This document shows positions 8,204 through 15,997 of a DNA stretch of 64,000 nt, one piece after another. Source of the DNA: Caldanaerovirga acetigignens. Its GTDB lineage: Bacteria; Bacillota; Thermosediminibacteria; Thermosediminibacterales; Thermosediminibacteraceae. Below the pieces are notes generated by a model that worked only from the letters and a program-made list of their open reading frames with translations, had not been told where the DNA came from and did not search any database. The translations under genes and the position numbers were made by a program. The stretch covers positions 62,001-126,000 of the forward strand of contig NZ_FRCR01000002.1 of NCBI RefSeq assembly GCF_900142995.1, written 5' to 3'. Position 1 is the stretch's first letter. Every line of letters begins with the position of its first letter.

Positions 8204-9538
8204 CTAAAATATTCCAAGATATTGGTCAAGTTCCCATTGATGGACCTGAATCCTGTAAGTTTCCCATTCGATAAGTTTGGCTTTCACGAAATGCTCGTAG
8301 ACGTGAGGGCCGAGCGTCTGTTTTATGACCTCATCTTTGGAAAGGTACTCCAATGCCTCTTTCAGGCTACCCGGCAGACTTTCAATACCGGCTGCCAGCC
8401 TCTCTGTCGGAGTCATCTCGTAAATGTTGTCGAAGGTCTGGGGGCCCGGGTCTATTTTGTTTTCTATGCCGTCAAGCCCCGCAGCGAGAATTACGGCCAA
8501 TGCAAGGTATGGATTTGCCGATGGGTCAGGACTTCTCAATTCTATCCTGCTGCCGTTTCCGCGGGAAGAGGGAACTCTTATTAGAGCGCTCCTATTTTTC
8601 GTGGACCACGAAATATATACGGGCGCCTCATATCCCGGGACAAGCCTCTTGTACGAATTCACCGTGGGGTTTGTAATAGCGGTGAAGCCTTTTACATGGT
8701 GCAATATTCCGCCGATGAAATATTTAGCTACCTGAGAAAGCCCCGTTTCTTCGTCGTTTTCATCGTAAAACGCATTAACTCCGTCTTTGAAGAGGGACAT
8801 GTGAAGGTGCATTCCGGAGCCGTTTTCGCCGAAGATTGGCTTGGGCATGAAAGTGGCGTAAAGTCCGTGCTCCATGGCTATGGCTTTTGTTACAAATTTA
8901 AATGTCACTATATTGTCGGCGGCTCTGAGGGCGGGAGCGTACTTAAAGTCGATCTCGTGCTGTCCCGGCGCCACTTCGTGGTGAGAAGTTTCCACTTCAA
9001 AACCCATTTCCTCCAGGGCCAGTACTATATCGCGCCGGGCGTTTTCCCCCAGGTCTACCGGCGAAAGGTCAAAATAGCTACCCTTATCGTTTGTAATAGT
9101 TGTCGGGCGTCCGTTTTCATCCAGTTGGAACAGGAAAAACTCCGGTTCAGGGCCCACGTAAAACTCGTAACCCATATTCCTGGCTTTTTCGCAAACTTTC
9201 TTCAATATTGTCCTGGGACAACCAATAAAAGGTTGGCCGTCGGGCAAGTAAACGTCGCACATGAGCCTTGCCTCGGCGCCTTTTCTCGGCCTCCACGGCA
9301 AGATTGTAAAGGTGTCGTAATCGGGCTTTAAGTACATATCTGACTCCTGGATCCTTGTAAATCCTTCAATGGAAGAGCCGTCAAACATGACTTTTCCATC
9401 TAAAGCTTCTTCCAACTGGTCCACCGTTATGGTGACATTTTTAATTATCCCAAGGATATCGGTAAATTGAAGGCGTATAAATTTGACATCAAGTTCTTCT
9501 GCCCTTTTAATTATATCTTCCTTAGTTAATTTTTCCAT
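8204..9538 (-). CDS. glnA: Glutamine synthetase type I
   Basis: Makes glutamine from glutamate, ammonia and ATP in the cytoplasm; dodecameric. The 444-residue product is the short GSI-alpha form typical of Firmicutes. Visible motifs: FTDILG near the start, DGSSIEGF (latch and Mg sites), [10 protein letters not shown] (ammonia/ATP region), and NRSALIRVP. The adenylylation-site tyrosine region of GSI-beta enzymes is not evident, so control is likely by feedback and GlnR. I start it at ATG 9536-9538, with GGAGGAGG upstream; the longer ORF to 9598 lacks a site and runs through the promoter. A strong promoter and GlnR-like box lie upstream, divergent from the glnR-like gene. Confidence 0.97.
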   Translation of the reverse strand: MEKLTKEDIIKRAEELDVKFIRLQFTDILGIIKNVTITVDQLEEALDGKVMFDGSSIEGFTRIQESDMYLKPDYDTFTILPWRPRKGAEARLMCDVYLPDGQPFIGCPRTILKKVCEKARNMGYEFYVGPEPEFFLFQLDENGRPTTITNDKGSYFDLSPVDLGENARRDIVLALEEMGFEVETSHHEVAPGQHEIDFKYAPALRAADNIVTFKFVTKAIAMEHGLYATFMPKPIFGENGSGMHLHMSLFKDGVNAFYDENDEETGLSQVAKYFIGGILHHVKGFTAITNPTVNSYKRLVPGYEAPVYISWSTKNRSALIRVPSSRGNGSRIELRSPDPSANPYLALAVILAAGLDGIENKIDPGPQTFDNIYEMTPTERLAAGIESLPGSLKEALEYLSKDEVIKQTLGPHVYEHFVKAKLIEWETYRIQVHQWELDQYLGIF

Positions 9539-9569
9539 AAGTTCCTCCTCCGTTTTTACTTCTATCGGG

Positions 9570-9598
9570 ATGATACCATAAATGTAAGATTGCGTCAA
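9570..9598 (-). promoter_or_regulatory. glnA promoter
   Basis: TTGACG (-35, 9593-9598) and TATCAT (-10, 9570-9575) on the minus strand, separated by 17 bases. It lies 31 bases upstream of the glnA start. Confidence 0.8.
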
Positions 9599-9599
9599 A
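9583..9599. promoter_or_regulatory. GlnR/TnrA-like box over the glnA -35
   Basis: TGTAAGATTGCGTCAAA matches the GlnR box TGTNA-N7-TNACA at all but one specified position (TCAAA for TNACA). It covers the glnA -35 hexamer, the right place for repression. A second TGTAAG copy lies 21 bp away at 9604. A further TGTTA/TAACA inverted repeat spans the -10 of the divergent regulator gene (9637-9655). Confidence 0.55.
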
Positions 9600-9615
9600 T
9601 CAATGTAAGGTTTTA

Positions 9616-9644
9616 TTGACTAAATTATTGTTTTTTGTTAGAAT
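9616..9644 (+). promoter_or_regulatory. Promoter of the glnR-like gene
   Basis: TTGACT (9616-9621) and TAGAAT (9639-9644) with a 17-base spacer, reading toward the MerR-type gene. Confidence 0.75.
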
Positions 9645-9671
9645 AGTATTAACATGTTGGGGGGTGGGATA

Positions 9672-10019
9672 ATGACTCCTGAAGGCAGGAACCTCTATTC
9701 CATAGGCGACGTGGAAAAAAAAACGGGCTTATCGGCCAGACAAATTAGATATTACGAAAGCCTGGGACTTATAAGCCCTGTTCGCACAAGCGGTGGTCAG
9801 AGGCGTTATGCGGAAAGCGACGTGCTAAGACTTATGAGGATAAAGCAGATGAAAGAAAGCGGTTTTGACCTAAAATCCATAAAAGAAAAAATTCAGGTAT
9901 TCGAACAAAGTCTGCAAGAGTTGACTGTCGACAGTATCACATCTGAACGCGCCGTACTTTCCTCCTTGTTTCCTGTGTCAAATAGAGCTGTGCTTATGAA
10001 GCTGCTTGAAAAAAAATAA
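9672..10019 (+). CDS. glnR: MerR-family regulator, probable GlnR
   Basis: A 115-residue MerR-family DNA-binding protein. The winged helix reads YSIGDVEKKTGLSARQIRYY, followed by GLISPVRTSGGQRRY, which is very close to GlnR/TnrA proteins, and then a short C-terminal tail rather than a drug-binding domain. Start ATG 9672-9674 is preceded by GGGGGTGG. Being divergent from glnA across a spacer with a GlnR-like box, it most likely represses glnA when nitrogen is plentiful. In Bacillus glnR lies upstream of glnA in one operon; here they are head to head. Function is inferred from family and position. Confidence 0.75.
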   Translation: MTPEGRNLYSIGDVEKKTGLSARQIRYYESLGLISPVRTSGGQRRYAESDVLRLMRIKQMKESGFDLKSIKEKIQVFEQSLQELTVDSITSERAVLSSLFPVSNRAVLMKLLEKK

Positions 10020-10020
10020 G

Positions 10021-10046
10021 ATCCTTGCTGTCCTAGCAAGGATTTT
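10021..10046. terminator. Bidirectional terminator between glnR-like and gntR genes
   Basis: Perfect 9-bp stem ATCCTTGCT / AGCAAGGAT with a five-base loop, followed by TTTT on the plus strand and, on the minus strand, by CTTATTTTTTTTC. It overlaps the last codons of the GntR gene and serves both convergent genes. Confidence 0.8.
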
Positions 10047-10728
10047 CCAGGTTAGGTTGGTATAATTTATGCCCTTCTAGATAAGGATGGAGGTTTCTCC
10101 TCGCCTTTTCTACATGCTTTATCATTGCCTTTTCTGCTGCCTCGGGATCTCTAGCCTCCAAGGCAGTGTATATTTCTTTGTGCTCTTCCAATGAGACAGG
10201 AGCCCTCCCCCCGCTTTTTATTGAAACCAACCGGGCCCTCTGAATGAAATGGTGGAAATTAGTTAGTACCGACTCCAATGGCCTGCTCTTGCACGCCTTA
10301 AATATGATATCATGAAACCTCGTGTCTAGTTCTGATACTTTGTCTATTTCTCCTCTTTTTGTGTAAAATTCCATAAGGTCTACCACATCTTTAAGTTCTT
10401 TGAGCTGCTCAGGAGTTATTTTTTCTGCAGCCCACCTGGCAGCTAGGCCTTCTATCATTTTTCTGATGGTATAAATATCTTCCACATCTTGTTCCGTGAC
10501 ACCCTCCACTATTACTCCCTTATTGGGGATACTAGAAACCAATCCTTCTAACTCCAACTGCCTTATGGCTTCCCTCACCGGAGTGCGGCTTACGCCCAGT
10601 TCCTTCGCTATTTTCATCTCTATGAGGCTTTCCCCCGGCTTGTATACACCATTCAGTATAGCGTTCTTCAGATATTGGTATATCTTATTTCTAAGGGAAG
10701 CCCCAGACTCTAGGGTCGGGGTCAGCAT
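10033..10728 (-). CDS. GntR-family regulator, FadR/FCD type
   Basis: Transcription factor of 231 residues with a GntR winged helix (about 12-78: LGVSRTPVREAIRQLELEGL) and an all-helical FCD ligand domain (about 85-215). The FCD metal-binding pattern is visible as D..FH in ELDTRFHDIIF and the later His residues of LEEHKEIY and MIKHVEKA. The start at ATG 10726-10728 has GGAGGG in front; the much longer ORF to 11070 overlaps the divergent transporter gene. FCD proteins usually sense small carboxylates. No obvious target operon sits beside it except the small EamA gene. Confidence 0.85.
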   Translation of the reverse strand: MLTPTLESGASLRNKIYQYLKNAILNGVYKPGESLIEMKIAKELGVSRTPVREAIRQLELEGLVSSIPNKGVIVEGVTEQDVEDIYTIRKMIEGLAARWAAEKITPEQLKELKDVVDLMEFYTKRGEIDKVSELDTRFHDIIFKACKSRPLESVLTNFHHFIQRARLVSIKSGGRAPVSLEEHKEIYTALEARDPEAAEKAMIKHVEKARRNLHPYLEGHKLYQPNLENPC

Positions 10729-10786
10729 AATAACCCTCCTTAATTCACAGCTTTCACTTATTATTTTACCACAATATTTTATGATT

Positions 10787-10814
10787 TTGAAATCGGGATT
10801 TTCACTGGTATAAT
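10787..10814 (+). promoter_or_regulatory. Promoter of the small EamA gene
   Basis: TTGAAA (10787-10792) and TATAAT (10809-10814) with a 16-base spacer, 38 bases before the ATG. Confidence 0.7.
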
Positions 10815-10852
10815 TATTTTTAAGCAAAATCCCTACAAAGGAGGAGATTGGT

Positions 10853-11269
10853 ATGAAATCCTTTATATTTGCCTTTCTTACAGCTTTGTGCTGGGGAGCG
10901 GCACCCATACTCGGCAAGATGGGTCTTGCAAAGCTGCCGCCATTTCTTGCATTGTCGCTCCGTTCTTTCACAATAAGTATCATATTACTCGCCGCAGGCC
11001 TTATTTCGGGCAGTTTTAAAAACCTCCAAGTGGATGCAAGGTCTTTTATATTTATTGCAGCAGAAGGCATTATGGCATCACTTTTGGGGCAGCTTGCCTA
11101 TTATTACGCCCTAAAGAACAGCGAAGCTTCGAAGGTAGTTCCAGTAAGTTCTTCTTTCCCTCTGATCACGCTCGCCCTGGCCTTTCTTTTCCTGAACGAG
11201 AGCATAACGTTAAAGAAAATTTTAGGTACCATGCTCGTCATACTGGGAATTATCCTTATCAGATACTAA
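10853..11269 (+). CDS. Half-size EamA/DMT-type membrane protein
   Basis: A 138-residue membrane protein with about five hydrophobic helices that corresponds to a single EamA repeat (FLTALCWGAAPILGKMGLAK at the start; the AYYYALKNSEASKVVPVSS motif in the middle; FLNESITLKKILGT near the end). Normal drug/metabolite transporters carry two such repeats and about 290 residues, so this one must act as a dimer. The start has GGAGGAG upstream. It is divergent from the GntR regulator, which may control it. Substrate unknown. Confidence 0.85.
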   Translation: MKSFIFAFLTALCWGAAPILGKMGLAKLPPFLALSLRSFTISIILLAAGLISGSFKNLQVDARSFIFIAAEGIMASLLGQLAYYYALKNSEASKVVPVSSSFPLITLALAFLFLNESITLKKILGTMLVILGIILIRY

Positions 11270-11271
11270 TA

Positions 11272-11778
11272 TCATTCCTTCATCCTTGCTGTTACTATCT
11301 CCCCAAAATAAAGGACGTGATAGTCATCGTTGCTGTAAAATGACTTTTTGAGCTGTTCAGGCAATAGCTCTGGCTGCATCGGCAACTTATAGATGGTCTG
11401 GCATTCCAGATAAAGGTCGCATCCATCTATAACTGGTGTGTCTACCTTTTCAGCAGGCAAAAGTGAAAGGCCGCATTTATCGAATTTGTCCACTTCCCTC
11501 CCCGACCTGGTTCCGCAAAAGCTCAATGCTTCCTTTAGTTGCCCATTTAAAGGAAGGCTGATGGTAAAACTTGTGGCTCTTTCTATTAGCTCAAAGGTGT
11601 ACCTGGATTGTCTAACTAGAGTAATGAATATATACTTTTGCCATATATAGCCTACAGTTCCCCAGGCAATCGTCATGACATTCACTTTGTCTTGGCTTTT
11701 AACCGTCAAAAAAGCGCCCTTTTTAAGCTGTTCCACCAACTTGCCAGCCACATCTTCGATACTTACGTTTTTGTACAT
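11272..11778 (-). CDS. Flavin reductase-like, FMN-binding split-barrel protein
   Basis: A 168-residue protein of the flavin reductase/flavoredoxin family (DIM6/NTAB). Visible features are VMTIAWGTVGYIWQKYIFIT, the RYTFELI stretch, the CGTRSGREVDKF motif typical of clostridial flavoredoxins, and DLYLECQ. It binds FMN and probably transfers electrons to an unknown partner. Start ATG 11776-11778 has a GGGGG site with ordinary spacing; a slightly longer ORF to 11817 is possible. It ends two bases from the convergent EamA gene with no obvious terminator between them. Confidence 0.85.
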   Translation of the reverse strand: MYKNVSIEDVAGKLVEQLKKGAFLTVKSQDKVNVMTIAWGTVGYIWQKYIFITLVRQSRYTFELIERATSFTISLPLNGQLKEALSFCGTRSGREVDKFDKCGLSLLPAEKVDTPVIDGCDLYLECQTIYKLPMQPELLPEQLKKSFYSNDDYHVLYFGEIVTARMKE

Positions 11779-11860
11779 TGGCGAGCCCCCTTTTTTTATC
11801 TTGTTTTTTGTATCCACTTCTAATCAAATTTTTTTAAGAAATCTTTAAATGTTTTTTTTG

Positions 11861-12385
11861 CTAATTATGTTTCAGATATCTTATTATCTCTCTCATAAAG
11901 GCCGGCAAATCTTGAGGCCGTCTTGAAGTTATTATATTCCTGTCTACTACCACTTCTCGGTCCACATATACGGCCCCTGCGTTAACTACATCATCGATTA
12001 TAGCCTCAACACACGTCATAGTATAGCCTTTTACAACACCGGCCGAAATCAGAACCCACGGGCCGTGGCAAATAGTAGCCAGAAGCTTTTTTTGCTCGGC
12101 GAACTGTCTGACCAGCTTTTTTACCGCTTCATACCTCCGTAATTTATCAGGCGCCCAACCTCCGGGAACGACAACACCGTCGTAATCATCTGCCGAAACT
12201 TCTCCGACGTTTTTATCAACCTTAACTGGTACTCCGTGTTTGCCCTTATACATGTCACTGGTTCCTGTACCAACTATAGTTACCTCGCAACCTTCCTCCC
12301 TCAACCGCAGGACCGGATACCAAAGTTCCAGGTCTTCGAAGGCTTCTTCCGCAAGGACCATTATTTTTTTACCTTTTAAATCCAT
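11861..12385 (-). CDS. DJ-1/PfpI family protein
   Basis: A 174-residue single-domain DJ-1/PfpI protein of the YhbO/PH1704 type. The nucleophile elbow is ATICHGPWVL with the catalytic Cys near residue 106 followed by His; the glutamate partner lies near the start in AEEAFEDLELWYP, and GVVVPGGWAPD is the conserved strand-loop. Family members are linked to carbonyl stress (glyoxalase or deglycase activity is debated) or peptidase activity. AAGGAGTGAG precedes the ATG and overlaps the stop of a small upstream ORF. A structured leader and strong promoter lie upstream. Confidence 0.92.
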   Translation of the reverse strand: MDLKGKKIMVLAEEAFEDLELWYPVLRLREEGCEVTIVGTGTSDMYKGKHGVPVKVDKNVGEVSADDYDGVVVPGGWAPDKLRRYEAVKKLVRQFAEQKKLLATICHGPWVLISAGVVKGYTMTCVEAIIDDVVNAGAVYVDREVVVDRNIITSRRPQDLPAFMREIIRYLKHN

Positions 12386-12400
12386 ATTGGCTCACTCCTT

Positions 12401-12502
12401 TTAGTCTTTTTTCCTTACTAAAAACTCGGGCCGCCGAAGGGGGATGAATTTGCTTTTATCTGCCGACAAAATAAAAGCACCTCCGGCTGGCCCAATTCCC
12501 AT
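12401..12502 (-). CDS. Small leader ORF (33 codons) before the DJ-1 gene
   Basis: ATG at 12500-12502 to TAA at 12401-12403. The product starts MGIGPAGGAFILSADK and ends in a basic tail. Its stop abuts the DJ-1 ribosome binding site, so translation could be coupled. The start has only a weak AGAAAG upstream. The same bases form a long hairpin (12428-12493), so this may be a structured RNA rather than a gene. I know no homologue. Confidence 0.3.
   Translation of the reverse strand: MGIGPAGGAFILSADKSKFIPLRRPEFLVRKKD
12428..12493 (-). ncRNA. Structured 5' leader of the DJ-1 gene
   Basis: On the minus strand a closing stem GGGCC-(A bulge)-GCCG / CGGC-GGCCC (9 bp) encloses an inner 8-bp stem GCTTTTAT / ATAAAAGC with an 11-base loop; unpaired GAGGT and ATCCCCC segments could pair with each other. 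It sits between the promoter and the DJ-1 start. It does not match any riboswitch class I can recognise. Confidence 0.4.
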
Positions 12503-12529
12503 AGCTTTCTCGTTTTTATTATTGTGAAA

Positions 12530-12558
12530 AAATTATAACATATAATGGTAAATTTTTC
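12530..12558 (-). promoter_or_regulatory. Promoter of the DJ-1 leader transcript
   Basis: TTGAAA (-35) and TATAAT (-10) on the minus strand with a 17-base spacer, lying in the spacer after the molybdopterin oxidoreductase gene. Confidence 0.75.
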
Positions 12559-12569
12559 AATGTGCTACC

Positions 12570-14546
12570 TTACGCTTTTATGTTCACCTTCACGTCATAA
12601 AGGGCTGCACATTCTCCCATCTCACTTGCCCTGGGAGGCACCAGGAAGTTGGGGCAGGAGCCGCTTCCCACTTCCCACCCCGATTCTAAACTCACGGTAT
12701 CTTTCCTCATCACTGGGTCAAAATGAATTCTGGCTTTTATGCTCCCTGCGTCATTGTAGATTTCCACTTCCTGCCCTTCTTTCAATCCTAACCTCATTCC
12801 CTCTTCAGAATTGATAAGGACTTTGGGAACAGGATTTAACCTTTTTATATAATTTGTCACCTGGAATTGTGAATGGATGCGATAGAGGGAATGAGGGGTT
12901 ATAAGATGGTAATTGAATCGGTTGCCTTGACTTTCCGGCGGCATATAAAATGCGACCGGTGATTGACCTTCAGCTTTTGCTTTCTCCGAATAGAATTCGA
13001 ACTTACCCGATGGTGTCCGGAACTTCTTATCTTTCCATGCAACTTCCGGCGAAAGGGGATTTTTTATGTGCCCTTCTCGTTTGAGTCGATCAAGATTTAC
13101 GCCAAATTTGTTGAATGCGTCTGCTGCATATTCGAAAAATTCTTCCCGGCTTTCCCACGGAAATCCTTTTAGCTTTATTCTTTTCGCAAGCTCTATGAAT
13201 ATTTCTTCGTCGGGCCTCGACTCACCTACAGGTTCTATGACTTTCGGGCAGTAGTAAATCCACGGGCTCCAAGAACTAACCTTTATGTTTTCTTCCTCAA
13301 AAAAAGTAGTACATGGAAAAACCACATCGGCTTCTTTTGCCGTGTCGGTCATAAATAGGTCCACTACCACTACCGTTTCTATGCTGCGTAGGGCATTTAT
13401 GATATTCGCGCTGTCAGGTGCATTGACCACTGGATTTGCGTTGGTAATAAAGGCCATTTTTACCGGCGGGTCTGCATTCAATATATCCTCACCCAGGCTC
13501 CAAATGTTAAAGGTCCTGCCCGCCGAGGAGATGCCCTTTACATGGTTTCCTACTTCCCAGAAGATGTCGCTGCAGTACGACACTCCAGCTCCTGGTTTTC
13601 CAATATTTCCTGTCACGGCTGCGAGGGCATCTATAGCTCTTACGGCGTTGCCGCCGCCTCGGTATCTTTGAAGTCCAAAGCCGAGTAGAGTGGTAACCGG
13701 GTTATTATCGGCATAAAACCGCGCTAGGTTTGCAACGTCTTTTACATCTACTCCGGTTATTTGCGAAACCTTCTCGAGAGGATAATCCTCCAGCACTTCT
13801 TTGAACCGGTCAAAGCCAAAAGTGTACCTTTCTATGAAATTTCGGTCTAACATTTCCCTTTCCACCAGGTACCGGCACGCCCCTAACGCAAGAGCAGCAT
13901 CGGTACCGGGCTTTGGCCTTACCACCAGGTCAGCCACATCCTCAAGGCCGGTGGAGAGGGGATTTACTATGGCTAGCCTACCGCCATTTCTCTTGCATTC
14001 AGCAATAAAGGGCAGAGCGTGGACGTTGGTGGATTTCACGTTTCTTCCCCATAGCACGCAGCCTCTGGCGTTCGGCAGGTCTTCCATGCTGTTTTGCGAA
14101 AGGCCGCCGAAGTCGTAAATTTGCGCGGCCAGGCCTGCACTGAAGCAAAGGTCGCCTTTTACAGCGGTGACGCCGCCTAAAGTGTTGAAGAACCTGGTAT
14201 CTATGTGTTTGGTCAGGGCTTCCGAGCCGCTATAGTGGTAATGGAGAACGGCTAATGGGCCATATTTTTCGAGAACCTCCTCCAATTTTTCTGCTGCAAA
14301 ATCCAAGGCCTCATCCCATGTAACTTTTAAAAATCGCCCGTCTTTTTTCATCATCGGATAGCGGAGACGGTCGGGATGGTACACCAGTTCCACATAAGAA
14401 TTCCCCTTGGGGCAAAGGTAACCCCTGGTAATGGGATGGTCCGGGTCTCCTGCTACTTTGACGAGCTTTCCATCATCATCCACATAAGCTAACATAGAGC
14501 AGCAGTCAAGGCAGTCCCGGGTGCAGGCCGTCCGGTAAACTTTCAT
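12570..14546 (-). CDS. Molybdopterin-dependent oxidoreductase, catalytic subunit
   Basis: A 658-residue member of the bis-MGD (DMSO reductase) superfamily. The N-terminal [4Fe-4S] ligands are Cys8, Cys12, Cys15 or 16 and Cys45 (CTRDCLDCC and YLCPKG), followed by the usual domain order and a C-terminal cofactor-binding barrel (about 545-655) with ITPHSLYRIHSQF. No twin-arginine signal is present, so it is cytoplasmic. The metal ligand residue cannot be assigned with confidence; the matching loop is near GDLCFSAGLAAQ. No iron-sulfur or membrane partner and no cofactor synthesis genes are adjacent, so it is an orphan whose substrate is unknown. GGAAGGAG precedes the ATG. Confidence 0.88.
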   Translation of the reverse strand: MKVYRTACTRDCLDCCSMLAYVDDDGKLVKVAGDPDHPITRGYLCPKGNSYVELVYHPDRLRYPMMKKDGRFLKVTWDEALDFAAEKLEEVLEKYGPLAVLHYHYSGSEALTKHIDTRFFNTLGGVTAVKGDLCFSAGLAAQIYDFGGLSQNSMEDLPNARGCVLWGRNVKSTNVHALPFIAECKRNGGRLAIVNPLSTGLEDVADLVVRPKPGTDAALALGACRYLVEREMLDRNFIERYTFGFDRFKEVLEDYPLEKVSQITGVDVKDVANLARFYADNNPVTTLLGFGLQRYRGGGNAVRAIDALAAVTGNIGKPGAGVSYCSDIFWEVGNHVKGISSAGRTFNIWSLGEDILNADPPVKMAFITNANPVVNAPDSANIINALRSIETVVVVDLFMTDTAKEADVVFPCTTFFEEENIKVSSWSPWIYYCPKVIEPVGESRPDEEIFIELAKRIKLKGFPWESREEFFEYAADAFNKFGVNLDRLKREGHIKNPLSPEVAWKDKKFRTPSGKFEFYSEKAKAEGQSPVAFYMPPESQGNRFNYHLITPHSLYRIHSQFQVTNYIKRLNPVPKVLINSEEGMRLGLKEGQEVEIYNDAGSIKARIHFDPVMRKDTVSLESGWEVGSGSCPNFLVPPRASEMGECAALYDVKVNIKA

Positions 14547-14584
14547 ATTTTGACTTCTCCTTCCTCTTTAAAGGAAACTTCTCT

Positions 14585-15934
14585 TTATATTTTAAGAAAT
14601 AATTTGGCTATGTTGAAGTAGGCCACCAGTGCCATTGCATCTACTATGGTGGTAATTAAGGGACTTGCCATTATCGCTGGATCGATTTTTACAATTTTGG
14701 CCAGAAGAGGCAGTAATCCGCCGACCACTTTAGCCATTACTACTACTGCTATCAATGTAATACTTACCACCAAGGCTATTGAAGTGCTTACCTTCTCGAT
14801 GGCGATAAGCCGGATGAAATTCAGCCCTGCAAGGGAAATCCCTGCAATAATACTTACCATAAACTCCTTTGCCACCACTTTAAAAGCATCTCGGGTTCGT
14901 ATTTCCCCCAATGCCAAACCGCGAATAACCATGGTGGAGGATTGGGAGCCGGCATTTCCCCCCGTATCCATCAGCATGGGGATAAAGGCCGCCAGTATTA
15001 CCATGGTTTGAAGAAGGTCCTCGTATTTTTGTATTATGCGGCCAGTAAAGGTGGCCGAGACCATAAGCGCTATCAGCCAGAGTAGACGATTTTTAGCCAT
15101 AGTGATGGGACTTTGGCTTAAGTATGATTCCTCACTGGGGCTTATTCCTCCCATCTTCTGAATATCTTCGGTATTTTCTTCCTCCAAAACATCCACTACG
15201 TCATCTATCGTGATTATGCCCACCAGTCGGTTTTCCCGATCAACGACGGGCATGCTCAAAAGGTCGTACTTTTTAAAAAGGGATGCCACATATTCCTGAT
15301 CATCATCGGTTCTAACCGTGATTATATTTTTGTCCATCAGATCTTCGATTTTACTACTCGGATCAGCTAATACTAGATCTTTTAAGGAAATTGCTCCCAA
15401 AAGGTGTCTTTGTTGGTCGATAACGTAACAAGTGTAAATGGTTTCCTTTTTTGGCGCTGTATAGCGTATATGGCAAAGAGCTTGTTCCACAGTCATATCG
15501 GTCTTCAGGTCTACGAATTCTATTGTCATTATGCTGCCGGCAGAATGTTCAGGATATTGTAAAAACTGGTTTATAAGCCTTCGCTCGCTTTCCGGCGTTC
15601 GCTGAAGTATTTTTTTTACAACGTTGGCGGGCATTTCTTCCAGAAAATCTATTTTGTCATCAAAAAATAGATCTTCTACCAGGCTTTTCAATTCATCTTC
15701 TTCTATCATTTGGGAAAAGGCAGTTCTTATCTTGTCAGATAGATATGAAAATACTTCGGCCGCTTTATCTTTAGGTAGCAATCTAAAGGCAAGAAGACTT
15801 TCCTTTTCATCCATTTGGTTTAAAATTTCGGCCACATCCTGTACTGCAAGCTTTGACATTTCTTCTTTTAATGCCATGAAGTCCTTTCTTCTCAACATTT
15901 GTCTAAAATATTCTTTTGTTTTTTCAATGTCCAC
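14585..15934 (-). CDS. mgtE: Magnesium transporter MgtE
   Basis: Magnesium channel of 449 residues: N-terminal helical domain (about 15-125), tandem CBS domains (about 130-255, ending DDVVDVLEEENTEDIQKMGG), a plug helix, and five membrane helices (about 280-449) with the pore motif DTGGNAGSQSS. Length and order match MgtE. The cytosolic domains close the pore at high Mg. The start is a GTG (15932-15934) with AGGGGGTG five bases upstream. That site overlaps the stop codon of a 37-codon leader ORF and can be sequestered in a hairpin, which suggests translational control. It follows rlmH in the same direction. Confidence 0.95.
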   Translation of the reverse strand: MDIEKTKEYFRQMLRRKDFMALKEEMSKLAVQDVAEILNQMDEKESLLAFRLLPKDKAAEVFSYLSDKIRTAFSQMIEEDELKSLVEDLFFDDKIDFLEEMPANVVKKILQRTPESERRLINQFLQYPEHSAGSIMTIEFVDLKTDMTVEQALCHIRYTAPKKETIYTCYVIDQQRHLLGAISLKDLVLADPSSKIEDLMDKNIITVRTDDDQEYVASLFKKYDLLSMPVVDRENRLVGIITIDDVVDVLEEENTEDIQKMGGISPSEESYLSQSPITMAKNRLLWLIALMVSATFTGRIIQKYEDLLQTMVILAAFIPMLMDTGGNAGSQSSTMVIRGLALGEIRTRDAFKVVAKEFMVSIIAGISLAGLNFIRLIAIEKVSTSIALVVSITLIAVVVMAKVVGGLLPLLAKIVKIDPAIMASPLITTIVDAMALVAYFNIAKLFLKI

Positions 15935-15941
15935 AATAGCA

Positions 15942-15997
15942 CCCCCTAAAGTTCGGGGGCAGCACCGGCAAGGAGGGGCGCCGGCGGACTACCCCCG
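15942..15997 (-). promoter_or_regulatory. Mutually exclusive hairpins controlling the mgtE ribosome binding site
   Basis: Hairpin A pairs CGGGGGTAG (15997-15989) with CTGCCCCCG (15962-15954), with an inner CCGGC/GCCGG stem. Hairpin B pairs CCCCC (15959-15955) with GGGGG (15946-15942) across an eight-base loop, and GGGGG is the mgtE Shine-Dalgarno. The two share the CCCCC arm and cannot coexist. The 5' arm of A is inside the leader ORF, so leader translation would decide which forms. Confidence 0.5.

Noticed and set aside
8628-8645. Second Noc site candidate inside glnA (ATATCCCGGGACAA)
   Set aside because: Three mismatches to the consensus and no symmetry beyond the CCCGGG core; likely chance within coding sequence.
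10729-11070. N-terminal extension of the GntR regulator
   Set aside because: The extension overlaps the divergent EamA gene and its promoter, has no ribosome site, and the normal GntR start is at 10728 with GGAGGG.
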